The notes under the pieces are model-generated. The model saw nothing but the letters and a program-made list of their open reading frames with translations, searched no databases and was not told the DNA's origin. Below are positions 10,633 through 19,007 of a stretch of 57,624 bases of DNA, in pieces. The translations under genes were made by a program, and so were the position numbers. Each line of letters begins with the position of its first letter. Position 1 is the first letter of the stretch. The DNA is taken from positions 1 to 57,624 of the forward strand of contig MVRV01000051.1 in NCBI GenBank assembly GCA_002068015.1. The letters run 5' to 3'. The DNA is from Smithella sp. PtaU1.Bin162. Lineage in GTDB: Bacteria > Desulfobacterota > Syntrophia > Syntrophales > Smithellaceae.

Positions 10633-11916
10633 TCATAAAGATTTCAATGCTTCGGCACAAGCCTGAACGGTAAAATCCAAATCGGCATCAGTATGAGCAA
10701 AGGAGATGAAACCGGCTTCAAATTGCGACGGCGGAAGCCAGATGCCGCGACCGATCATGCCGTGGAAAAACCTGGCGAACAACCCGGTGTCCGATTTTTG
10801 TGCGGAGACAAAATCATGGACGGGGCCTGTCTGAAAAAATAAGGTAAACATGGAATGAAACCGGTTTATGCATACGGGAATTCCCGCGGCCGAGAAAATC
10901 TTTTCGCAATCCCGGCAGAATTTTGCCGTTTTTGTATCCAGTTCTTTATAGGAATCCGCCTTTGTCTTGAGCAACTCGAGAGTGGCAAGGCCGGCATTCA
11001 TGGCGAGCGGATTGCCGGATAATGTTCCCGCCTGGTAAACGCCTCCGGTAGGGGCAAGAGACTCCATTATTTCTTTTTTCCCTCCGAGGGCTCCCACCGG
11101 CAGACCGCCGCCGATAATTTTACCCAGGCAGGTAATGTCCGGTTTGATGCCAATCATGTTTTGATAACCGCCGAACGTAAAACGAAAACCGGTAATGACT
11201 TCATCGAATATCAAAAGGATGCCGTGTTTTGCGGTAATTTTCCGGAGTCCCGCCAAAAAATCTTTTTGCGGTGCCACTACTCCCATGTTTCCCGCCACGG
11301 GTTCGACGATAATCGCCGCCAGCTGCGATCCGTAGTGTTCGACCGCTTTCTGCACCGCATTAATATCGTTGTAAGGCAGGCTGACGGTCATTTCTGCCAG
11401 AAGTGAGGGGATGCCGGGAGAACCTGGTATCCCCAGGGTGGCTACTCCTGATCCGGCTTTAACGAGCAGGGAATCGGCATGCCCGTGATAGCAGCCGTCG
11501 AATTTAAGAATCATGTTCCGTCCCGTATAACCGCGGGCAAGCCGGATTGCCGTCATGGTGGCTTCTGTTCCGGAACTTGTCATGCGCACAAGTTCCATGG
11601 AGGGTATTGCCGCACTGATTAACTGCGCTATCCGTGTTTCCGCTTCGGTCGGCGCGCCGAAGCTTGTTCCTCTGCCGGCGGTGCGGCAAATGGTGTCATG
11701 AACGTAAGGATCAACGTGGCCCAGGATCATCGGTCCCCAGGAAAGGACAAAGTCAATGTACTCTTTCCCGGCTACATCATAGATTTTGCTTCCCCTGGCA
11801 TGACTGACAAAAATCGGATTACCGCCGACTGATTGCCAGGCACGGACCGGAGAATTAACGCCGCCGGCGATGACCTGCCGGGCTTCGGTAAAATAATTTG
11901 TTTTGTTTTCAGTCAT
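10633..11916 (-). CDS. hemL: Glutamate-1-semialdehyde 2,1-aminomutase
   Basis: This PLP enzyme makes 5-aminolevulinate from glutamate-1-semialdehyde in the C5 tetrapyrrole pathway. The 427-aa protein shows GGVNSPVRAW near the N-terminus, SSGTEATMTA, FDEVITGFR (cofactor Asp), and the PLP lysine in LGKIIGGGLPVG. The ATG at 11916 has GGAG 8 nt upstream and overlaps the stop of the preceding gene by 8 nt, suggesting translational coupling. Its pairing with a siroheme decarboxylase-like gene fits tetrapyrrole synthesis. Confidence 0.95.
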   Translation of the reverse strand: MTENKTNYFTEARQVIAGGVNSPVRAWQSVGGNPIFVSHARGSKIYDVAGKEYIDFVLSWGPMILGHVDPYVHDTICRTAGRGTSFGAPTEAETRIAQLISAAIPSMELVRMTSSGTEATMTAIRLARGYTGRNMILKFDGCYHGHADSLLVKAGSGVATLGIPGSPGIPSLLAEMTVSLPYNDINAVQKAVEHYGSQLAAIIVEPVAGNMGVVAPQKDFLAGLRKITAKHGILLIFDEVITGFRFTFGGYQNMIGIKPDITCLGKIIGGGLPVGALGGKKEIMESLAPTGGVYQAGTLSGNPLAMNAGLATLELLKTKADSYKELDTKTAKFCRDCEKIFSAAGIPVCINRFHSMFTLFFQTGPVHDFVSAQKSDTGLFARFFHGMIGRGIWLPPSQFEAGFISFAHTDADLDFTVQACAEALKSL

Positions 11917-12379
11917 TAAAATACTCCGGAGATGTTTTTTTGTATTCCTCAAGACTTTCCAGAATTAAAAAATTGCGATTATTGATCGCTTCCGCCAGGA
12001 AATCGATGATAACAGCGATATTATCATCTTTCGTGTGGAGCATTGTAAAAAGATTATATTTGTTTTGGAAGGCAGGTTTGCGTTCATAGCAATGCGAAAT
12101 GAAAGAAAAAGACGCAAAAATTTTGCCTGCCTTTTCTGTCTGAGAGGGCTGCACAGACCATACAACAAGGGCGTTTTTGGTAAAACCGGCTTTGGAATGA
12201 TGCAGGACTGCGCCAAACCTGCGCATAATGCCTTTTTGCAGGAGTTCCCGAGAAGTTTGTAAAATTCCGGCGCCGGTCAGGCCGCAAGATGCGGCTATTT
12301 CCGCAAATGGAGATGGAACCAGCGGGATGTCGGCAATGGCCCGGGCAATTTTCTTTTCAGCGGAATTCATTGTTTCCAT
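11909..12379 (-). CDS. Siroheme decarboxylase-like Lrp/AsnC family protein (AhbA/AhbB/NirD type)
   Basis: This protein of about 156 aa has an N-terminal winged-helix-like region followed by the segment RRFGAVLHHSKAGF and then SHCYERKP with YNLFTMLH. These are hallmarks of AhbA/AhbB and NirDLGH, which decarboxylate siroheme to didecarboxysiroheme in alternative heme or heme d1 synthesis. Known enzymes are usually heterodimers, but only one subunit gene is seen here. The start is uncertain: ATG at 12379 or 12370, or a TTG further out; none has a strong ribosome site. Overlap with hemL supports a tetrapyrrole role rather than amino-acid regulation. Confidence 0.8.
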   Translation of the reverse strand: METMNSAEKKIARAIADIPLVPSPFAEIAASCGLTGAGILQTSRELLQKGIMRRFGAVLHHSKAGFTKNALVVWSVQPSQTEKAGKIFASFSFISHCYERKPAFQNKYNLFTMLHTKDDNIAVIIDFLAEAINNRNFLILESLEEYKKTSPEYFND

Positions 12380-12438
12380 GTAATAACTTTTAGCCTGCCT
12401 GGAAAATAAAATCAAGCGGCGGATGGAGCAAATATTTC

Positions 12439-12467
12439 TTGACAATTATTCTTTACGCCGTTAAAAA
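12439..12467 (+). promoter_or_regulatory. Putative atpE promoter
   Basis: TTGACA (12439-12444) and TAAAAA (12462-12467) are 17 nt apart. The start would be near 12475, leaving a leader of about 95 nt before atpE. The leader contains two purine-rich stretches, AAAGGAGG and CAAGGAGG; the second is the ribosome site. Confidence 0.5.
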
Positions 12468-12571
12468 TAACAACAATAAGTCCCCGGAGCATTAAATTTT
12501 TCAGAAAGGAGGTGTGCCAAAAAACGTTAATATTGCGGGGGGATTTAAAAATTCTCTACAAGGAGGCTTAA

Positions 12572-12946
12572 ATGAAAAAGAGTTTGATTTACACGATGAT
12601 GGCGCTTGTGCTGGTTATTTTATCCGCTCCTTTTGTACTTGCATCTCCTGAAGCGGCAAAGGCTTCCGCAGGAACAATTGATTACACCAAGGCTATAGTT
12701 ATAGGTTGTTCTTTAATTGCCGCCGGTATTGCTATCGGAGTCGGTGCAGTCGGTGCCGGTCTTGGTCTCGGCCAGGCGACAAGCGGTGCGAGTAATGCAG
12801 TAGGAAGAAATCCCGAAGCTCAGGGCAAGGTAATGTTGACCATGATGGTTGGTATGGCTATGACGGAATCCGTCGCAATTTACGCGCTGGTTATCTCTCT
12901 GGTCATCCTTTTTGCCAATCCGCTTATTAAATTGATTGGCATGTAA
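12572..12946 (+). CDS. atpE: F0F1 ATP synthase subunit c with N-terminal signal sequence
   Basis: This 124-aa proteolipid is longer than the usual 75-90 aa because a signal-peptide-like stretch (about 1-24, ending VLASP) precedes the two ring helices. The polar loop RNPEA and helix 2 with the ion-binding carboxylate Glu99 in MTESVAIY are clear. Counting from the RNPEA loop, the position of Na+-ligand Gln32 of Ilyobacter subunit c is Leu66, and a Gln lies two residues later (Gln68). Ser100 is kept, but the next residue is Val in place of Thr. Proton coupling therefore seems more likely, tentatively. AAGGAGG precedes the ATG. The gene stands alone, divergent from the run that ends with atpB. 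Confidence 0.93.
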   Translation: MKKSLIYTMMALVLVILSAPFVLASPEAAKASAGTIDYTKAIVIGCSLIAAGIAIGVGAVGAGLGLGQATSGASNAVGRNPEAQGKVMLTMMVGMAMTESVAIYALVISLVILFANPLIKLIGM

Positions 12947-12970
12947 AAAAAGTTATCAGGTATTTTCCCA

Positions 12971-13017
12971 AAGGGAGAAGAAGCAAATAATAATGGACTT
13001 CTTCTCCCTTTCTTATT
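12971..13017 (+). terminator. Rho-independent terminator of atpE
   Basis: AAGGGAGAAGAAG (12971-12983) pairs perfectly with CTTCTTCTCCCTT (12998-13010) across a 14-nt loop, followed by TCTTATTT. It lies 24 nt after the atpE stop. With its weaker opposite-strand tail it could also serve the minus-strand operon that ends at 13133. Confidence 0.85.
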
Positions 13018-13132
13018 TCGCCTCAAATTCCAAAACAAATTACACCAAAGTTTGTAAGTTGAATGATCCCGCAGAAGGCGCAGGAAATTGCAGATATACG
13101 TGGTATCCCGCAAGTTACGCTTTGCTGGCTTT

Positions 13133-13540
13133 TTATTCTTCCGGAGAGACGCTGCCGCGTAAAAGTTTTTTTTCCGCCTGATGATGTTTGGCGGTGAGAA
13201 TTTTTTCTTTAGCCCGGCGGCTGCGCTTTCTTTTCTGGCGGCGGATTTTTTCCATCTTTTCTTTTTCTTTTTCCACAAAACCTTTTTGCGCCTGTTCGAT
13301 TTTGTCCAGCAATAAGCGTCGGGCCAGGAAACGATTCAGCGCCTGAGAACGTTCCCGCTGGCATTTTACGCTGAGTCCGGTAGGGATGTGCAGCAATTGA
13401 ACGCAGGAAGAAGTTTTATTGACTTTCTGGCCTCCGGGGCCTGAGGAACGGACAAAAGATTCCGCAAAGTCGTTTTCGGAAACTCCCAGAGCAATCATCC
13501 GTTCGGTTATTGCTTTTTCTTTTTCGGAAGAGACAGGCAT
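13133..13540 (-). CDS. Release-factor-like GGQ protein (ribosome rescue type)
   Basis: This 135-aa protein consists of the class I release-factor catalytic domain only. The GGQ motif lies in SSGPGGQKVNKTSS, and a Lys/Arg-rich tail (about 85-125) could enter the ribosomal mRNA channel as in ArfB (YaeJ) and mitochondrial mtRF-R/C12orf65. There is no codon-recognition domain, so it should hydrolyse peptidyl-tRNA on stalled ribosomes independent of a stop codon. It is the last gene of the oxidoreductase-ACT operon, 24 nt after the ACT gene; the functional link is unclear. Confidence 0.8.
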   Translation of the reverse strand: MPVSSEKEKAITERMIALGVSENDFAESFVRSSGPGGQKVNKTSSCVQLLHIPTGLSVKCQRERSQALNRFLARRLLLDKIEQAQKGFVEKEKEKMEKIRRQKRKRSRRAKEKILTAKHHQAEKKLLRGSVSPEE

Positions 13541-13564
13541 AACCGGTCCTGCAATGTTTGTGAG

Positions 13565-13996
13565 TTACGGAATGGAATAAATTTCATCGTCAATCAGATG
13601 AAGCCAATTTTGTTCCAGAACTTCTCTGGCTTCTTCCAGTTTATCAACACCGAGAATCAGGATTGTTTCCTTGCCGATACGGTTGATGGTTGTGTAAATA
13701 TAGTGGATATTGAGATCGGCATTGAACAGGGGATTTAATATGGCATTCATGGCGCCGGCATGCTGAGGCACTTCCACCGCCAAAACTACAGTGACTTCAA
13801 AATCAAAATGGTAACTGGCTAAAAGAGCGGCAGCCCGCTCCGGATCGTTAACCACCAGGCGAACCATGCTGTTTTCGGTTGTGCTGGCAGCGGATACTGC
13901 TTTTATACTGATATCTTCCGAATCCAGAATGTGGGTAAGTTTGGCAAAGGAGCCGGGTACATTGCCCAGCATTACGGAAATTTGTTTTACAGCCAT
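13565..13996 (-). CDS. Tandem ACT-domain protein
   Basis: The 143-aa protein consists of two ACT domains (about 3-70 and 73-140), small-molecule sensors that usually bind amino acids. The first begins KQISVMLGNVPGSFAKL, the typical ACT strand-helix entry. There is no enzyme domain. It follows the gamma-subunit gene of the ferredoxin oxidoreductase by 19 nt, so it may sense the amino acid related to that enzyme's 2-oxoacid; this is inference. The ATG at 13996 is preferred over an upstream TTG, with GAGGA about 12 nt upstream. Confidence 0.8.
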   Translation of the reverse strand: MAVKQISVMLGNVPGSFAKLTHILDSEDISIKAVSAASTTENSMVRLVVNDPERAAALLASYHFDFEVTVVLAVEVPQHAGAMNAILNPLFNADLNIHYIYTTINRIGKETILILGVDKLEEAREVLEQNWLHLIDDEIYSIP

Positions 13997-14015
13997 GTTG
14001 AAATATATCCTCAAA

Positions 14016-14555
14016 TTAGTCTTTTACAAAATCGTAACCGGCGGTGAATGCCTTCTGGTTCAGTTCCGCCACCGATTTTTTTTTGCCGCCCATGATTGTT
14101 CCAATACTTTTTAAATAGACATCCGAAGGTACAATGCCGGTTTTCTTGATGAAAGCTCCCATCATGATAATATTGGCTACCCGGATATTGCCCATTTCCC
14201 GGGCCATATCGCCGCAGGGAACGGCGCATATCTTAATGTCTTTACGGCTGGGACGAATTTCCACTATGGAAGAATTTAAGAACATGGTGCCGCCGCAGGT
14301 AATTTTATTCTGAAAAGTAATAAGCGACGGAGAATTCATCACAACCACATAATCCGGTTCCGAGGCGACAGGCGAAGTAATTTCCTCATCCGCGACGGCG
14401 ATGGTGCAGTTGGCCGTTCCGCCGCGCACTTCCGCACCGTAGGAGGGCAGATAGGTAACATGATAGCCTTTATTCATTGCGCTGTGGGCGAAACTGTAAC
14501 CCATCATTAAGACTCCCTGGCCGCCGAATCCGGAAAAAATGGTTTTGAGCATCAT
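14016..14555 (-). CDS. 2-oxoacid:ferredoxin oxidoreductase, gamma subunit
   Basis: The 179-aa subunit has the family opening FSGFGGQGVLMMG and the segment SYGAEVRGGTANCTI, diagnostic of the gamma (POR_G) domain of pyruvate, 2-oxoglutarate and branched-chain oxoacid:ferredoxin oxidoreductases. Its ATG overlaps the stop of the beta-subunit gene by 4 nt. In the complex it helps form the CoA-binding active site. Confidence 0.9.
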   Translation of the reverse strand: MMLKTIFSGFGGQGVLMMGYSFAHSAMNKGYHVTYLPSYGAEVRGGTANCTIAVADEEITSPVASEPDYVVVMNSPSLITFQNKITCGGTMFLNSSIVEIRPSRKDIKICAVPCGDMAREMGNIRVANIIMMGAFIKKTGIVPSDVYLKSIGTIMGGKKKSVAELNQKAFTAGYDFVKD

Positions 14556-15325
14556 GAGGCTGCCTCCCGGGATTTTTTCACAGCGGTTGTATTATCTTTG
14601 AAAACACCCAAAGGAAATACTTTACTCATTGTGGTGTCGATCCATTTGCAGGAATCGATGGGTGTCATTTTCCAGTTAGTGGGGCACGGAGAGAGTATTT
14701 CCACCAGCGAAAAACCAAGACCGTCGATCTGACATTGAAAAGCTTTCTTAATGGCCTTTTTGGTTTTATTTACTCCGGCGGGAGAATTGACGGCGCACCT
14801 TTCAATGTAAGTGGTGCCGTCAAGCGAAGAAAGAAGTTCACATACTTTCACCGGGTAGCCTTCCGACGTTTTATTGCGTCCGCCGGGAGTGGTGGTTGTT
14901 TTTTGCTCCAGTATGGTGGTCGGAGCCATCTGACCGCCCGTCATACCGTAGACGGCGTTGTTAATAAAAATTATGGTGATGTTTTCCCCGCGATTGGCTG
15001 AATGAAAACTTTCGGCGATTCCAATCGCTGCTAAATCCCCATCTCCCTGGTAGGAAAAAACAATACCGTCCGGCAGCATCCGCTTGATTCCTGAAGCCAT
15101 TGCCGGGCCGCGACCATGCTGTGCTTCAATCATATCTACATCGAGGTAGTTATAAGCCAGGACGGCGCAACCGGCCGGCGGGATGCCGATAGCGGTTCCC
15201 CGTATGCCCAGTTCATCGATAACTTCGGCGACAAGGCGGTGAGCAATGCTGTGTCCGCATCCCGGGCAGTAATGAAAAATTGCTTCTTTTAGACATTTCG
15301 GTCGACTGAAAACTTTTTTTGCCAT
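14552..15325 (-). CDS. 2-oxoacid:ferredoxin oxidoreductase, beta (TPP-binding) subunit
   Basis: This 257-aa subunit binds thiamine pyrophosphate. The pyrophosphate motif is GDGDLAAIG with the following INNAVYGMTGGQMAPTT, and FHYCPGCGHSI near the N-terminus matches the family. It catalyses decarboxylation of a 2-oxoacid and passes electrons to ferredoxin. It lies between the alpha and gamma genes of the same operon. Confidence 0.92.
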   Translation of the reverse strand: MAKKVFSRPKCLKEAIFHYCPGCGHSIAHRLVAEVIDELGIRGTAIGIPPAGCAVLAYNYLDVDMIEAQHGRGPAMASGIKRMLPDGIVFSYQGDGDLAAIGIAESFHSANRGENITIIFINNAVYGMTGGQMAPTTILEQKTTTTPGGRNKTSEGYPVKVCELLSSLDGTTYIERCAVNSPAGVNKTKKAIKKAFQCQIDGLGFSLVEILSPCPTNWKMTPIDSCKWIDTTMSKVFPLGVFKDNTTAVKKSREAAS

Positions 15326-15355
15326 ATTTTTTTGATTCCAAATTTAACTTTCAGA

Positions 15356-16414
15356 TTAATCTTTTTTTTCGTAATGCCGTGCAACTACATTGGCCAGCTC
15401 CGCCGGTGTAGGTACGACGCCACCCGGACGGCCATGAAATCCGATATCAGCATAACCCTGCAGTGCGAGCCTCACATCTTCGAGCATTTGGCCGGTGCTC
15501 ATTTCAAATACCAGAAAATTATTTATTTTTTCCGCAAGTTTCCGCAGCTTCAGTTCCGGGAAAGGCCACAGGGTGATCGGCCGGAAAAGTCCTACCTTCA
15601 TTCCTTTGTCCCGCAGGCGCTTGATGGCGCCTTTGGCAATGCGGGCGGAAGTACCGTAGGCAACAATCACAAGTTTGGCATCTTCCGTTTTATATTCTTC
15701 ATGGAGAGTTTCATGATCTATAATAACCTGATATTTTCGTGCCAGTTTCCAGTTGTGTTCTTCCATGTCGATGGGGTCCAGAATAAGCCCGCGGATGATT
15801 TTACTCTTACCGTGACCGGCTCCCCGCAGCATAAATTTTTCATTATACTGCCTTGGTTTGGGTTTTTTAAAAATAACCGGTTCCATCATCTGTCCCATCA
15901 TACCGTCGGCCAGAATCATAACAGGGGTGCGGTATTTGTCGGCCAGATCGAAAGCGTCCATTGTTAAATCGGCGAGCTCCTGGCAGGTGGCCGGTCCGAA
16001 AACGATTGTCCGGTAATCACCATGACCGCCGCCGCGTGTCGCCTGAAAGTAATCTCCCTGCGCCGGGCGAATATTTCCCAATCCGGGACCGCCGCGCATG
16101 ATGTTGACGATTATTCCGGGAAGTTCACAAGCGGCCATGGAAGAAATACCTTCCTGTTTCAAGGAAATTCCCGGACTTGACGAAGAAGTCATAACCCTGG
16201 CTCCTGTAGCGCTGGCGCCGGTAATCATATGAATGGCGGCAATTTCACTTTCCGACTGCAGAAAAACCCCACCCTCTACGGTGCGCAGATGTTCCGCCAT
16301 ATATTCGGTAAGCTCATTCTGGGGAGTGATCGGATAGCCGGCATAAAAGCGGCAGCCGGCACGGATCGCCGCTTCCCCGATGATATTGTTTCCGGACATT
16401 AGTACTTTATTCAC
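15356..16414 (-). CDS. vorB: 2-oxoacid:ferredoxin oxidoreductase, alpha subunit (VorB-like)
   Basis: The 352-aa alpha subunit contains both the N-terminal pyrimidine-binding half (GYPITPQNELTEY, SESEIAAIHM, TSSSSPGISLKQEGIS) and the C-terminal transketolase-like half. The form RGGPGLGNIRPAQGDYFQ is what I associate with VorB, the 3-methyl-2-oxobutanoate (2-ketoisovalerate) enzyme, but 2-oxoglutarate KorA proteins are close relatives. The substrate is therefore a branched-chain 2-oxoacid or 2-oxoglutarate. It overlaps the ferredoxin gene by 8 nt. Confidence 0.87.
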   Translation of the reverse strand: MNKVLMSGNNIIGEAAIRAGCRFYAGYPITPQNELTEYMAEHLRTVEGGVFLQSESEIAAIHMITGASATGARVMTSSSSPGISLKQEGISSMAACELPGIIVNIMRGGPGLGNIRPAQGDYFQATRGGGHGDYRTIVFGPATCQELADLTMDAFDLADKYRTPVMILADGMMGQMMEPVIFKKPKPRQYNEKFMLRGAGHGKSKIIRGLILDPIDMEEHNWKLARKYQVIIDHETLHEEYKTEDAKLVIVAYGTSARIAKGAIKRLRDKGMKVGLFRPITLWPFPELKLRKLAEKINNFLVFEMSTGQMLEDVRLALQGYADIGFHGRPGGVVPTPAELANVVARHYEKKD

Positions 16415-16616
16415 GGTAGACCTCGATAGCTACTTCCGGGCACATGACGGCACACAATGCACATCCGCTGCACTCTTTTTTTTCGGCAGTGCAGACAGGA
16501 TGATAGCCGCGGGAGTTGTATTCTTTGGCGGGCGTAATACAGCCTTTCGGACAGGCATAAATGCAAAGATGGCATTCCTTACAAAGTTCTTTATTAATTT
16601 CAATATAACCTTTCAA
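16407..16616 (-). CDS. 2x[4Fe-4S] ferredoxin (delta) subunit of the oxidoreductase
   Basis: The 69-aa protein has two four-cysteine motifs, CKECHLCIYACP and CSGCALCAVMCP, each able to bind a [4Fe-4S] cluster. It carries electrons from the alpha/beta active site to free ferredoxin. I chose a TTG start at 16616, where GGGGA lies 6 nt upstream; a longer reading from a TTG at 16634 has no such site. It is the first gene of the operon. Confidence 0.88.
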   Translation of the reverse strand: MKGYIEINKELCKECHLCIYACPKGCITPAKEYNSRGYHPVCTAEKKECSGCALCAVMCPEVAIEVYRE

Positions 16617-16786
16617 AATCAATCCCCAAAACAATTTTAATTACGGTCTGGTCATTTTCTTTCCGAGGCGCGTTATTTTGCTCATTATGAAAGGAAAGTC
16701 AAGGGATAATTAATGAGACCGGGGGTTCAAGGCAAATGGCAGATAGTTGAACAGAGTTAATTAAAAAGAAAATTATTTCCTTCAGG

Positions 16787-17290
16787 CTACATTCTGGTAA
16801 TTTGAAATCCTTCCAGTTTTATGGCCACCGACCGCTGTAAAAGATCAATGGAAATTACAAAAAGCTCCTTTTTTACATTGCTTGCAATTACTATACCCTC
16901 AATTCCGGCAAAAGGACCGTCGATGATTCTTGCAGGTTCTCCCACCTGGGGGTATTGCAGAGAGAAAACCTCCACTTTTTTATTGAGAAGCTGTTTAATG
17001 GCTTCAATTTTATTATCCGGTACGGCCACCGGTTCGGCATTTTCTTTTTTGCCGAGAATTCGCACGACTCCAAATGTTTTCAAAATGGATATTTTGAACT
17101 CATTGTCCAGACAGGGTGTCTCCACGAATAAATAACCGGGGAAAAGGGGAATAAATATTTTTTTCTTCCGGTCTTTTCGCTTGCTCCAGACTTCTATCTC
17201 GGGTAAAAAAGTCAGGATGCCTTTTTGCAAAAGGCCGGAATTTGCCTTATATTCATGGCGGCTTCTTGTACTTACTGCATACCAAGGCAT
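16787..17290 (-). CDS. NusG paralogue (UpxY/RfaH/LoaP-type antitermination factor)
   Basis: This 167-aa protein has an N-terminal NGN domain (MPWYAVSTRSRHEYK, then PLFPGYLFV near residue 50) and a C-terminal KOW segment (VGEPARIIDGPFAGIEGIV). The pattern matches specialised NusG paralogues that join RNA polymerase at particular operons and suppress termination, more than housekeeping NusG, which is normally encoded beside secE. The next gene downstream, after 170 bp, begins the ferredoxin-oxidoreductase operon. Paralogues of this type more often control polysaccharide operons. The real target is unknown. Confidence 0.8.
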   Translation of the reverse strand: MPWYAVSTRSRHEYKANSGLLQKGILTFLPEIEVWSKRKDRKKKIFIPLFPGYLFVETPCLDNEFKISILKTFGVVRILGKKENAEPVAVPDNKIEAIKQLLNKKVEVFSLQYPQVGEPARIIDGPFAGIEGIVIASNVKKELFVISIDLLQRSVAIKLEGFQITRM

Positions 17291-17370
17291 AAAAAACCAT
17301 TTAATTTCAGGACAATATTCAGATGCCTGTCCTCCTATAATAACTACCGGTATTTTGCAATGGAGATTTG

Positions 17371-18978
17371 ATGAAGTTTTTACGCATCAGTGGAATAAAA
17401 CTTAATTTAGATGAAAATGAAGGGCAGTTGAAGGAGAAGGCGGCATCGGTTCTGTCGTTATCTCCGAGCTCTGTTCGTCAAATCACTGTCATCAAGAAAG
17501 CAATTGATGCGCGGCGAAACAAACCGCCTCATTTTGTTTATGTCGTCGAAGTAAGCGTTCCCGATAATTTTCAATTTTCGGGTGATCGGGAAGACGGTAT
17601 TCATTTACAGGAATCGGGAAATATATCTTCGGAGCCTTGTTTTTCTCCGATACCCTCCTTCCGATATCGGCCGGCAGTTGTCGGCAGCGGGCCGGCCGGT
17701 CTTTTTGCCGCTTATGTATTAGCGGGAAGAGGCCTTCCCGTATTATTACTGGAAAGAGGGACATCGATTGCCAAACGAAAAAAAGACGTAAGGGCCTTCT
17801 GGGAAAAAGGCATTCTTAATTCCGCAAGCAATGTTCTTTTCGGCGAGGGAGGAGCGGGAACTTTTTCCGACGGGAAACTGACCAGCCGGAGTAAAAATCC
17901 TTATTCCGCCTGGGTAAAGAGAATTTTGGTGGAGATGGGGGCGCCCGCCGCCGTCCTGACCGATGCCAAACCCCATATCGGTACGGACCTCCTGGAAAAG
18001 GTGGTGATTAATTTACGCAATCGGCTTTTAGCCATGGGATGTACGATTCGCTTTGAAGCGCAGGTGACTGATTTTGCAGTGCGGCAGGGCCGGCTGGCGG
18101 CAATTATAGTGAATGGGAACGAGGAAATAGAGGTTAATCAATTGGTACTCGCGATCGGCCAGAGTGCCGACGATACCTATGAAAAACTTCTGGCCAATGG
18201 TGTCCGGATGGAAGCCAAACCCTTTGCCATGGGGCTGCGTATCGAACATCCGCAGGAATTAATTAACTCCATTCAGTACGGAAAATGGTCCCAACATGGC
18301 AAACTTCCTCCGGCGGAATATTTTATAACGGCGGCAATTCCGGAAATGAAACGTTCAGTCTATACTTTCTGTATGTGCCCCGGCGGCAAGGTAATCGGCT
18401 GCAGTGCTTTTCCCGGCTATGTTTTGATAAATGGTATGAGTAATTCCCGGCGCTCCGGTGAATTTGCCAACAGTGCCGTTGTTGTGAACGTCCGGATTGA
18501 AGATTTTGCTCTCCGGGAAGGGCCTCTGGCCGGACTGAATTTTCGGGGCGAGTGGGAAAAAAAAGCTTTTGAGGCTGGCGGAGGTAATTATTGTGCTCCG
18601 GCCCAGAGACTGACCGATTTTCTGCAAAGAAAGGTGCCCCAACCGATCGGAAAAACCAGTTTCCATCCCGGAACAACACCCGTGCTGCTTGATACGGTAC
18701 TTCCGGATTTTACCGTTCGTGCATTGAGAGCGGGCATTCATGAATTCAACAAAAAAATGCCGGGATTCATTACCGGTGAGGCCCACCTGATCGGTGTGGA
18801 GACGCGCACTTCTTCCCCGGTGCGTATCTGTCGGAGAAGCGACGGACAGAGTGAAACGGTGGGTGGCCTTTATCCCTGCGGTGAAGGTTCCGGATATGCC
18901 GGCGGGATCATCAGCTCGGCGCTGGACGGAATCAAAGCGGCGGAAAATCTGATAAACAATTTAGATTATGGCTTATAA
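17371..18978 (+). CDS. FAD-dependent dehydrogenase (COG2509 type)
   Basis: A 535-aa flavoprotein. After an N-terminal region of about 95 residues comes the FAD/NAD loop VVGSGPAGLFAAYVLAGRG, then GEGGAGTFSDGKLTSR and the C-terminal GEGSGYAGGIISSALDG, all typical of the uncharacterised COG2509 dehydrogenases. The physiological substrate is unknown; the early-pathway conserved Cys stretch CMCPGG (about 330) is usual for the family. ATG at 17371 with GGAG just upstream is favoured over the preceding TTG. Its 3' end lies 29 nt from the convergent ribD. Confidence 0.85.
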   Translation: MKFLRISGIKLNLDENEGQLKEKAASVLSLSPSSVRQITVIKKAIDARRNKPPHFVYVVEVSVPDNFQFSGDREDGIHLQESGNISSEPCFSPIPSFRYRPAVVGSGPAGLFAAYVLAGRGLPVLLLERGTSIAKRKKDVRAFWEKGILNSASNVLFGEGGAGTFSDGKLTSRSKNPYSAWVKRILVEMGAPAAVLTDAKPHIGTDLLEKVVINLRNRLLAMGCTIRFEAQVTDFAVRQGRLAAIIVNGNEEIEVNQLVLAIGQSADDTYEKLLANGVRMEAKPFAMGLRIEHPQELINSIQYGKWSQHGKLPPAEYFITAAIPEMKRSVYTFCMCPGGKVIGCSAFPGYVLINGMSNSRRSGEFANSAVVVNVRIEDFALREGPLAGLNFRGEWEKKAFEAGGGNYCAPAQRLTDFLQRKVPQPIGKTSFHPGTTPVLLDTVLPDFTVRALRAGIHEFNKKMPGFITGEAHLIGVETRTSSPVRICRRSDGQSETVGGLYPCGEGSGYAGGIISSALDGIKAAENLINNLDYGL

Positions 18979-19007
18979 AATCATGTATTAGATAAATGGT
19001 ATTACCT

